Below are positions 7,272-14,180 of a DNA stretch of 64,000 bases, piece after piece. The stretch comes from Vondammii sp040505895 (GTDB taxonomy: Bacteria; Pseudomonadota; Gammaproteobacteria; Chromatiales; Chromatiaceae), in assembly GCA_040505895.1 (NCBI GenBank), contig JBEVXU010000002.1, positions 1 through 64,000 of the forward strand, written 5' to 3'. The translations under genes and the position numbers were made by a program. Every line of letters starts with the position of its first letter. Position 1 is the first letter of the stretch. A model generated the notes under the pieces. It was not told the DNA's origin. It saw only the letters and a program-made list of their open reading frames with translations, and did no database searches.

Positions 7272-8105
7272 ATGAATCCAACTGATCGCTCGATTTTGTT
7301 CTCCCGCATGCTAGGACTCTTAAGCGAAGATGAACTGAACGCGTTAATAAATAAAAAGGTCGCCATTCCCGGATGTGGCGGCACAGGCTTTACCTATGCC
7401 GAGTGTTTGGTGCGTATGGGCATTGGAAAAATTCATATTTCCGATAGCGACACCTTTGGCTTGGAGAACATGAACCGTCAGTTCGGTTGCACCATTCATA
7501 CGGTAGGTGAGCCCAAAGTTGAGGTGTTGCAAGAACGCCTTACGTCAATCAACAAGAACTTAGAGTGCACAAGCTTTGGCGCTGTCGATGAAGAGAACCT
7601 CAGCGATTTTCTTGAAGGCGTCGATGTGGTCTGTGACACCATGGATTTCTTTGCCATCACGCCAAGACGAAGATTGTACCAAGAAGCCCGAAAACGCGGC
7701 ATTGCCGTTCAAATCTGCTGCCCTGTTGCCTGGGGTGTAACCAGCCACCGCTTTGATCCACATGGCATGAGCTTCGATGAATTCTTTGGCATTGATGACT
7801 CCATGACAGAAGATGGACAGCTCAGCGCCTTTGGGAATGGGCTGGCACCTGCAAAGTTGTATAAAGCTTACATCGAAAGCCCGAAACTAGACTTTGAAAA
7901 CAAAAGTGTTTCGTCCGTCAGCTCATCCTGTTTGATGGCCACCTCGTTTGGATCTTCACAAGCTTTGAATATTTTATTAGGCAAAGACCTTGGCTTTAAA
8001 GCGGTACCTCACTGGTACAACATCGACATCATCGCTGGGCGATTTGAATCCGGTTTTGGTCAGCCTAACGTGCAACGAAGTGCTCAAATAGAGGAGACAG
8101 CCTAA
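7272..8105 (+). CDS. ThiF/E1-like adenylyltransferase
   Basis: 277 residues; ATG at 7272 preceded by AGGA. The Rossmann-type ATP-binding core of the ThiF/MoeB/E1 superfamily is clear: VAIPGCGGTG (residues 30-39), ISDSDTFGLENMNRQF (56-71) with the acidic and Asn/Arg residues that bind ATP, then VDVVCDTMDFFAITPRRRLYQEA. These enzymes adenylate a carboxylate, usually the C-terminus of a ubiquitin-like carrier or peptide, sometimes a small molecule or tRNA base. No ubiquitin-like partner or zinc Cys pairs are seen, so the substrate may be a free amino acid or small peptide. First gene of the operon; its stop overlaps the next start by one base. Confidence 0.78.
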   Translation: MNPTDRSILFSRMLGLLSEDELNALINKKVAIPGCGGTGFTYAECLVRMGIGKIHISDSDTFGLENMNRQFGCTIHTVGEPKVEVLQERLTSINKNLECTSFGAVDEENLSDFLEGVDVVCDTMDFFAITPRRRLYQEARKRGIAVQICCPVAWGVTSHRFDPHGMSFDEFFGIDDSMTEDGQLSAFGNGLAPAKLYKAYIESPKLDFENKSVSSVSSSCLMATSFGSSQALNILLGKDLGFKAVPHWYNIDIIAGRFESGFGQPNVQRSAQIEETA

Positions 8106-9181
8106 TGCAATTTGTTAAAATTCATAATGAAACCGAGCTGCTTGAATGGGTGAAACAATTTCTATCCTGTGACGCCATCTCGATGATGAATACCTTGAAT
8201 GACCAGATCACACGTAATCAAGTGATGGATTCTGCCTACAAGTTGGTTCGCCAAGCCTACCTTGAACGCAACCCCATAGCAGAAGAATCTGCTCATGAGA
8301 TTCTAACACTTATTTATAATCTAGAGTTTTCATCAGCCAACATTGAGCGGGTCTCAGCAGATCCTCTGCCTATCTTACAGGACATCAGCTTCATTCTAGA
8401 GACAGCCATACTTAACCATGAAATCACACAAATCGACTCCAGCAGGCTTGCACAGGACATCAAAACATCTGAAACCTATGAGACGTGGTTACGGAAGGTT
8501 ATGATGGAGCACAGAGCCGCTAAGCATGAGTACTATGACGATTTCCTGCCGAACCGGGCCAACAAAGACGATATTAAGTACCTGCTGTCGCAAGAAACCA
8601 GCTTAGACCCTCGGTTCGATGACATTCTTGCTTTAATGCAAATCGGCACACAGGGTCAGGAAAAAATGGAGATTGCTTCCAACTACTGGGATGAAATGGG
8701 CAATGGTGAGTATGCGCAAGTGCATACTCACTTATTTGCCAAAGCCCTGGAAGCGGTTGGTGCATCCGATGCCTACATTCAAGATAGCCTGACTTTTGAA
8801 GCCAAAGTATCGGGCAACCTTTCAGCCTCTTTGGCGTTAAGGCGTCGTAACTATTTCAAAGCCGTGGGCTACTTTGGTGTCACCGAATACTTGGCACCTC
8901 GTCGGTTTGCGTCCTTGGTTAAAGCCTGGGAAAAAAACAACCTACCCACCGAGGGCATTAAATATCATAAGCTGCACATCAAGATTGATGCGATTCATGG
9001 CAATGCTTGGATAAAAAATGTAATTTGCCCTTTAGCTGAAAAATCGCCAGACATTGGTTTGGACATTGCTGTTGGTGCGATGATTCGTCTGAACTCATCC
9101 AAGCGTTACCTCGATCGCTTATTGAAAAACTGCGATAAATCGATTCAGTTCAAAGAAGAGGATCGTGCTCATGCCTCTTAA
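8105..9181 (+). CDS. Haem-oxygenase-like diiron oxygenase (iron-containing redox enzyme family)
   Basis: 358 residues. The C-terminal two-thirds is an all-helical HDO-type domain with likely metal ligands spread over helices: AKHEYYDDFL (140-148), NYWDEMGNGEYAQVHTHLF (193-211) and KYHKLHIKIDAIHGNAW (286-302). WDEMGnG..xxVHthLF and the final H-x3-D-x2-H are characteristic. Members of this superfamily use O2 and two irons for N-oxygenation, C-C cleavage or cyclisation of amino acids. The N-terminal 120 residues are not recognised. The gene overlaps the upstream ThiF-like gene by one base and the downstream dioxygenase by about ten, so the products are probably made together. Confidence 0.75.
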   Translation: MQFVKIHNETELLEWVKQFLSCDAISMMNTLNDQITRNQVMDSAYKLVRQAYLERNPIAEESAHEILTLIYNLEFSSANIERVSADPLPILQDISFILETAILNHEITQIDSSRLAQDIKTSETYETWLRKVMMEHRAAKHEYYDDFLPNRANKDDIKYLLSQETSLDPRFDDILALMQIGTQGQEKMEIASNYWDEMGNGEYAQVHTHLFAKALEAVGASDAYIQDSLTFEAKVSGNLSASLALRRRNYFKAVGYFGVTEYLAPRRFASLVKAWEKNNLPTEGIKYHKLHIKIDAIHGNAWIKNVICPLAEKSPDIGLDIAVGAMIRLNSSKRYLDRLLKNCDKSIQFKEEDRAHAS

Positions 9182-9857
9182 TAAAAAAGGGTTTTCCATC
9201 ATCAGCCTGCCACCAATAACGAAGGAGATCAAAGAAAGCTTCTCAGATCTACCTTTTGATAAATATATGGGCAAGAATCGTTATCGAAGATTCCGACAAT
9301 ACAAAGTATGCCATGATGGTGAACAATGGGATTTCGAAGCTTTACCAGTCAGACCTTATGTCACCTACAGAAAATACAACAAAGCTGCAGGCGGTATAAA
9401 ACGCCACTATGAACCTTTGCTTGCACAATTCGATGACCACATTCGACAAGGCTTTCATGAACTGGAGATTGATACCAGCACTGACTGGCAAATCAATGTT
9501 CATCAGTACCGCGTCATAGTGAATGAAGAACTCGAAGGCATTACCGTACCCGAGGGCATTCATTGCGACGGTCATGATTACGTGATGATTTGCGTTTTCA
9601 ATCGTCACAACGTCACCGGTGGTGAAATGAAGCTGTTTACCGACATTGAAGGTAAGAACTGCTTCTACACGGGTGTCGTCGAGAGTGGGCAAGCAGCATT
9701 GCTCAACGACCGAAAGATGTTTCACTATGTTTCCAATATCGAACAGATAGACCCATCTCAGCTCAGTTATCGAGATATTGTGGTGATTGCCATATCGAAA
9801 TGGGAAGAACGTTGGTACGGTGAAACCTTCGAAAAAGAAGCCCTGGAAGAAGCATAA
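9171..9857 (+). CDS. 2-oxoglutarate/Fe(II) dioxygenase, amino-acid hydroxylase (PF10014-like)
   Basis: 228 residues from the ATG at 9171; a GTG six bases upstream is also possible. The iron-binding facial triad is visible as HCD in PEGIHCDGHDYV (about H131/D133) and His in KMFHYVSNIE (about H185). The 2-oxoglutarate-binding Arg is in YRDIVVIAI. The order and spacing match the family that includes L-isoleucine 4-hydroxylase, which acts on free aliphatic amino acids. This gene follows the diiron oxygenase with overlap, so two oxidative enzymes are co-produced. The exact substrate cannot be read from sequence. Confidence 0.78.
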   Translation: MPLNKKGFSIISLPPITKEIKESFSDLPFDKYMGKNRYRRFRQYKVCHDGEQWDFEALPVRPYVTYRKYNKAAGGIKRHYEPLLAQFDDHIRQGFHELEIDTSTDWQINVHQYRVIVNEELEGITVPEGIHCDGHDYVMICVFNRHNVTGGEMKLFTDIEGKNCFYTGVVESGQAALLNDRKMFHYVSNIEQIDPSQLSYRDIVVIAISKWEERWYGETFEKEALEEA

Positions 9858-9877
9858 TGCTCAAGTAGATCAGCCCC

Positions 9878-10163
9878 CGATGACCGCCATGGAGAGCGAT
9901 GCGAAGGTGGTTAATCCCTGGTAGCGATTAGGCCACACTGTTTTTCCGTCGTGCGATAGCGCCAGAGGAAAAACAAAGTAGGCATCCAAGAATCGCGTCA
10001 AGCCATTTGCGGTAGTGCCACATAGCCTGCACCGAGCAGGCGGTGGTGTGACGAAGGAGCACGGACGCAGGGCGGCCAGGGCACAAACAGGCTGTCAAAG
10101 ATCGAGTTGATTTTGGCGACTGGGATGTCCCAAAATCTTTCACAAGAGCGAAGATCTCGCTTA
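9878..10163 (-). repeat. Interspersed repeat family, copy C (286 bp)
   Basis: Reverse-oriented copy of the copy-B subfamily; on the minus strand it runs from TAAGCGAGATC to GGCGGTCATCG. It lies between the dioxygenase stop and the aminotransferase ribosome-binding site. Without it these two genes would be about 35 bases apart, so it splits an otherwise compact operon. Its right edge leaves the AGGTAAAT start region of the next gene intact. Confidence 0.83.
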
Positions 10164-10178
10164 TTTATTGAGGTAAAT

Positions 10179-11270
10179 ATGAACTTACAATCATGGGTAT
10201 TCGACATTGCCCAAGGGAACTATTCTATAGACTTAGGTGACAGCAATGCTCCGTGCAAAACCGTATCGCAAGTGGCGATCCAAGATGACCTACATCTGGA
10301 TTACGGTTCAGATCAAGGTTCTTTGGACTTAAGAGAAAAAATCAGCGAACTGTATAGCGCGACATCCGCAGAAATTCTCGTGACGCACGGCGCTCAGGAA
10401 GGCTTATTTCTGAACTATCTGTATTTATTAAAGCCTGGGGATGAGGTCATTCTACTGACGCCTGGATGGCCACAAGCTTATGAAGCGCCCAAAAAACTGG
10501 GCGCACGCCCCATCCCAATTACCTACTTAGAAAACGGCGGTCTCAATCTCAAAGCCTTGCGGGAGAGCATAACTCATAAGACTAAAGCCATCGTTATTAA
10601 TTCACCCAGCAACCCAACCACTGCTGAGTTGACGGCGTCCGATTTTAGAGCTTTACGAGATGTGATCCAAGGCAAAGACATCACTGTTATTTTTGACGAT
10701 GAATACTCTGTTGATCTTCAAAAAAGCTACGCCAACCAATGCCCGAACTCGGTGTCTGTTTCAAGCCTCTCAAAAATTTACGGTCTGCCTGGACTTCGGG
10801 TAGGATGGGTTAAAGCAGACCCTGACCACATTCAATCACTCAGAGCACTGAAGCATCTAACGACTATCTCCAACTCTGTACACTGCGAAAAAATGGCCCT
10901 GTCAGCTTTGAATAACAAAGCAGCCTATCAAGCTCAGTATCAAGAAATGTGGGAAACCGGACGAGAGATACTTCAAACATGGGCTGCACAGCACCCTGAA
11001 TGTTTTACACAACTGCATATTTCTCAGGCCCCTTTTGCGTGGATACAACTGGCCCCGACTATTCAAGCGGTTGATTTCTGCAAAACCATTCTAAAAGAGA
11101 AATCCATCCTGCTGATGCCTGCGGATGTTTTTGATGCCACGCAGCACATTCGACTGACCTTTGTCAGAGACAAGCAAGAACTGACGATCGCTTTAGCACA
11201 CATCAGCGAGGTCATAGCTTCCTACCTGAATCCACATAAGGAACATCAACTTGAATCAGAATTTTGTTAA
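10179..11270 (+). CDS. PLP-dependent aminotransferase, class I/II fold
   Basis: The ATG at 10179 with GAGG upstream gives 364 residues; longer frames reach into the repeat and are not credible. Fold-type I features are present: a Gly-rich substrate loop (DYGSDQGSLDLREKISELY), VTHGAQEGL, NSPSNPT (140-147), the Asp of VIFDDEYS (near 174), and the Schiff-base Lys in SLSKIYGLPGLRVGW (K199). The final Arg that binds the carboxylate is likely in HIRLTF. It probably transaminates, or otherwise PLP-activates, the same small substrate as the upstream oxygenases. Its 3' end overlaps the start of the DapF-like gene by 20 bases. Confidence 0.85.
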   Translation: MNLQSWVFDIAQGNYSIDLGDSNAPCKTVSQVAIQDDLHLDYGSDQGSLDLREKISELYSATSAEILVTHGAQEGLFLNYLYLLKPGDEVILLTPGWPQAYEAPKKLGARPIPITYLENGGLNLKALRESITHKTKAIVINSPSNPTTAELTASDFRALRDVIQGKDITVIFDDEYSVDLQKSYANQCPNSVSVSSLSKIYGLPGLRVGWVKADPDHIQSLRALKHLTTISNSVHCEKMALSALNNKAAYQAQYQEMWETGREILQTWAAQHPECFTQLHISQAPFAWIQLAPTIQAVDFCKTILKEKSILLMPADVFDATQHIRLTFVRDKQELTIALAHISEVIASYLNPHKEHQLESEFC

Positions 11271-12069
11271 GTACAGCGCCCTAGGCAATGACTACATTGT
11301 TATTGATCCAAACACATCTAATATATCGATAGATCATGATGCCATCATAAAAATTTGTGATCGTCACAACGGTCCTGGGAGTGATGGCATTCTTTATGGT
11401 CCAGAATCCAAGGATCATTTATCCCTGAAGATATTTAATCCAGATGGGTCGGAATGTGATAAAAGCGGCAATGGTTTGATAATCTTTGCTCACTATCTAT
11501 ATGACAATGGTTGCGTAGGCCACACAAATTTCGATATTCATTTAAAAGACGAATCGGTGTCGATCCAGCCAATAGACCCAGATAACGGCCTCTTTAAAGT
11601 TCGAATGGGTAAGGGAAAACCAGCTCAACTTGATGATCGAAAACAACCTTATCCTTACCTCGGTTATGCAACCACCTTTGCGGATACCACCTTGGTTGGC
11701 AGCTTCATATCCATTGGTAATCCGCATATAGTGCTTGAAACCGATGCGCCAACAGTTGAACTGGCGCAATCTTTAGGCCCCATCGTGTCGAATCACCCTA
11801 TGTTCCAGAACCGAACCAATGTCCAGTTTTGTAAGATCCTGAGTCGTCACGAAATCCAAATTGAGATTTACGAACGTGGCGCTGGTTATACCCTAGCCTC
11901 TGGCAGCAGCAGTTGTGCTGCTGTTACAGCGCTGTATCTACAGGGCAAGGTTGATGCAAAAGTTAAAGTCAACATGCCTGGCGGTGTTCTGGACATTGAA
12001 ATCGATGCAGAACTTCAAACCCATCTCATTGGATCTTCAAAGATTATTTATTCTGGCGAACTCACATAA
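11251..12069 (+). CDS. Diaminopimelate-epimerase-fold protein with both catalytic Cys replaced by Ser
   Basis: 272 residues from a TTG at 11251 with AAGGA upstream. The whole DapF fold is recognisable: YSALGNDYIVID (8-19), FNPDGSE (62-68), GNPHIVLE (156-163), YERGAGYT (207-214) and MPGGVLDIEI. The two acid/base cysteines of DapF (QCGNG and ACGSG in E. coli, C73 and C217) are serines here: KSGNG (Ser72) and ASGSS (Ser217). The Asn, His159, Glu208 and Arg209 positions that hold the amino-acid head are kept. Classical cysteine-based racemisation is therefore unlikely, and the protein may isomerise, dehydrate or bind an amino-acid derivative. Fold assignment is secure; activity is inferred. Confidence 0.85.
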   Translation: MNQNFVKYSALGNDYIVIDPNTSNISIDHDAIIKICDRHNGPGSDGILYGPESKDHLSLKIFNPDGSECDKSGNGLIIFAHYLYDNGCVGHTNFDIHLKDESVSIQPIDPDNGLFKVRMGKGKPAQLDDRKQPYPYLGYATTFADTTLVGSFISIGNPHIVLETDAPTVELAQSLGPIVSNHPMFQNRTNVQFCKILSRHEIQIEIYERGAGYTLASGSSSCAAVTALYLQGKVDAKVKVNMPGGVLDIEIDAELQTHLIGSSKIIYSGELT

Positions 12070-12081
12070 AAGGATAAAACG

Positions 12082-12597
12082 ATGGATATCATCATCAGAG
12101 ACGCCTTAGAATCTGACTTAGAAGGTATTGTCGCGGCTTATAACACCTCCATCACCTCAAAGAACAGCACCTGTGACACCCAACCGATTACGGTTGAGTT
12201 ACGGCGTAATTGGCTCAGATCAGCGACTAAAGAACGGCCCATCTGGGTTGCAGAAGCCAAGATAGACGGGCACATGCAGGTGGTTGGTTATTTTTCTTTT
12301 TCCAACTTTATGAATAACCGACCTGGGTATTCCATTACTTGTGATATAGGAATCTACATCCATTCTGATTTTCACAAAAATGGGGCTGGTAAAGCTCTGC
12401 TTGAGAAAGCGATACACTTCTGCCCAGAAGTAGGCATTGAAACCATTGCAACCACCATTTTTGACAGCAATGAGGCGAGCAAACAATTGTTTTATAGCTT
12501 TGGGTTTGAGAAGTGGGGCCACATGCCCAGAGTCGCTAGACTCGATGGCATTGAGAAAGACTTAATCATGGTGGGATTACGCGTCGACCACAGCTAA
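12082..12597 (+). CDS. GNAT acetyltransferase, phosphinothricin/L-amino-acid N-acetyltransferase type
   Basis: 171 residues; ATG at 12082 behind AAAGGA. The PAT-type layout is clear: IIIRDALESDLEGIVAAYNTSI at the start, DIGIYIHSDFHKNGAGKALLEKAI (acetyl-CoA loop, about 92-115), then TTIFDSNEASKQLFYSFGFEKWGHMPRVARLDG. This family N-acetylates methionine-like or phosphinothricin-like amino acids, often for self-protection. As the last gene of the operon it could cap the product or detoxify it for the producer. Twelve bases separate it from the DapF-like gene. Confidence 0.85.
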   Translation: MDIIIRDALESDLEGIVAAYNTSITSKNSTCDTQPITVELRRNWLRSATKERPIWVAEAKIDGHMQVVGYFSFSNFMNNRPGYSITCDIGIYIHSDFHKNGAGKALLEKAIHFCPEVGIETIATTIFDSNEASKQLFYSFGFEKWGHMPRVARLDGIEKDLIMVGLRVDHS

Positions 12598-12615
12598 TGG
12601 TTTAAACGGTTCGTT

Positions 12616-12900
12616 CGCTGCCAGCCATGGAGAGCGAAGCGAAGGCTGGTAATCCCCGGTAGCCGTGAGGCCGCACTGCTTACCCGTCGTGCGCACAGCG
12701 CGCCAGAGGGGAAGCAAAGTAGGCATCCGAACACGGCGTCCAGTCAATGGGAACTGACTGCGAAGCGGTAACGAGCTTGCAATGTTATCGCGTAGCGGTT
12801 AGTGACCAGGATGGCCGGGGTACTAATAGGCTGTCGAAGATTGAGTCCCCGAGAGAGACTGGGATGTCCTGTCGGGTTTCACGAGATCAAAGACTCACTT
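12616..12900 (-). repeat. Interspersed repeat family, copy D (285 bp)
   Basis: Reverse-oriented copy closest to E and F. On the minus strand it starts AAGTGAGTCTTTGATCTCG and ends GGCTGGCAGCG. It begins 18 bases after the stop of the acetyltransferase gene, closing the operon region that copy B opens on the other side. Confidence 0.83.
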
Positions 12901-13138
12901 GTCAGCCTGAATAGGAGCCTCTATCACACCGCGCCTGAGGCCTCGGGCGCATTTAACAAATTCTCTTGAGGGGAAGCGCTTGGAGTTCTTTCTTGTTCAT
13001 CTTGCTTATCCCCCTTGTGAGTTAATGATAAGCAGATACAAAATTTAATTTGCAGTCTCCACCACTGCCAAATTGAATTGTTCAGAGGTTTATTTGCACA
13101 ACCTTCCGCCGCTGAGAATGATGTTACTCCCTAACCGT
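12901..13138. other. No supported gene; possible short minus-strand ORF
   Basis: On the minus strand an ATG near 13001 preceded by GGGGGATAAG encodes MNKKELQALPLKRIC and then stops. It could be a leader peptide, the start of a lost gene or chance. Nothing else convincing is present between the repeat and the ArgC-type gene. Confidence 0.3.
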
Positions 13139-14071
13139 TTAAGGTAAATGCACTCCCAGTGTTTCAGGAAGCCCCAGCATAATATTTAAATTCTGGACTG
13201 CGGCTCCACTGGCACCTTTCCCTAAATTATCCAACTTCGAAACAAAAAGGTATTGATCATTTTTCTGTTCAAAATAGATATCACAGTAACAACTGTTCTT
13301 CAAGCCTTCTATGTGCAGGAAGGTAGATTGTGTCAGGTCATCACGCACTCTGACCAAGGCCTCATTTTCATAGTAACTGCTTAACAATTCTAAGATATTG
13401 AAAGTAGGTTGTTTACATTGTATTGCATCTATAGGAATTATTACGTGCATGCCCTGATCGTGATTCACTACGCTAGGCAAAAAAATCGGCCGATGTTCTA
13501 AACCAGACCACTTCTGTATCTCTGGTATCTGTTTGTGATTCAGCGTTAGGCCGTACAATGAAAAAGCTGAGGGTAACGGGGATTGTTCATAGTGGGCCAC
13601 CATCGCATTGCCCCCCCCTGTATAGCCGGAAGCACCAAAAACATTAATAGCTTCTGCAGGGTTTAGAAAACCTGAAGCAATCAGAGGTTTTAAGATTAAA
13701 ATAGCGCCCGTGGCGTAGCATCCTGGATTAGCTACCTGACGGGCATTTTTTATATCATTTCGCTGTTCAGAAGAGAGCTCGGGTAGGCCATAAACCCAAC
13801 CATCTTTAACCCGATTAACTGAACTGGCATCAATGACACGTGTGTTGGCTTCAGCAGCCAACTGAATGGAGTCGTCAACCGCTTTATCAGGGAGGCACAG
13901 CAATGCAACATTGGACTCTTTCATTAACGTTTTTTTGGCCTCGGGTTTTTTCCGGTCTTCAGATGCAATCTCCAGTATTTTAATGTCCTCGTGCTGACTC
14001 AGCCGCTGAGTCACTTGGAGGCCTGTTGTGCCGGATTGTCCATCGATAAAAACTTTATATCTTTTCATCAT
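13139..14071 (-). CDS. argC: N-acetyl-gamma-glutamyl-phosphate reductase, short (type 2) form
   Basis: 310 residues, the length of the type 2 enzyme rather than the longer common form. An N-terminal Rossmann motif (VFIDGQSGTTGLQV) binds NADPH. The catalytic Cys118 sits in VANPGCYATGA, followed by GASGYTGGG and the conserved HxxE-like GLTLNHKQIPEIQK. The enzyme reduces an acyl phosphate to the semialdehyde in arginine biosynthesis. No other arginine gene is nearby, and it faces the biosynthetic operon tail-to-tail across repeat D. It may be a second copy or may supply a semialdehyde for a specialised pathway; the sequence does not decide. Confidence 0.9.
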   Translation of the reverse strand: MMKRYKVFIDGQSGTTGLQVTQRLSQHEDIKILEIASEDRKKPEAKKTLMKESNVALLCLPDKAVDDSIQLAAEANTRVIDASSVNRVKDGWVYGLPELSSEQRNDIKNARQVANPGCYATGAILILKPLIASGFLNPAEAINVFGASGYTGGGNAMVAHYEQSPLPSAFSLYGLTLNHKQIPEIQKWSGLEHRPIFLPSVVNHDQGMHVIIPIDAIQCKQPTFNILELLSSYYENEALVRVRDDLTQSTFLHIEGLKNSCYCDIYFEQKNDQYLFVSKLDNLGKGASGAAVQNLNIMLGLPETLGVHLP

Positions 14072-14180
14072 CTGAGTACCTGTGCCTGTAAAAAATCAGG
14101 AAAACTTTAGCGCAAAAATAAACGTAATATGTAGAGGTCAAGTCTTTAATGATTTTTACGGTATAGGTGGTTATAAGCGT

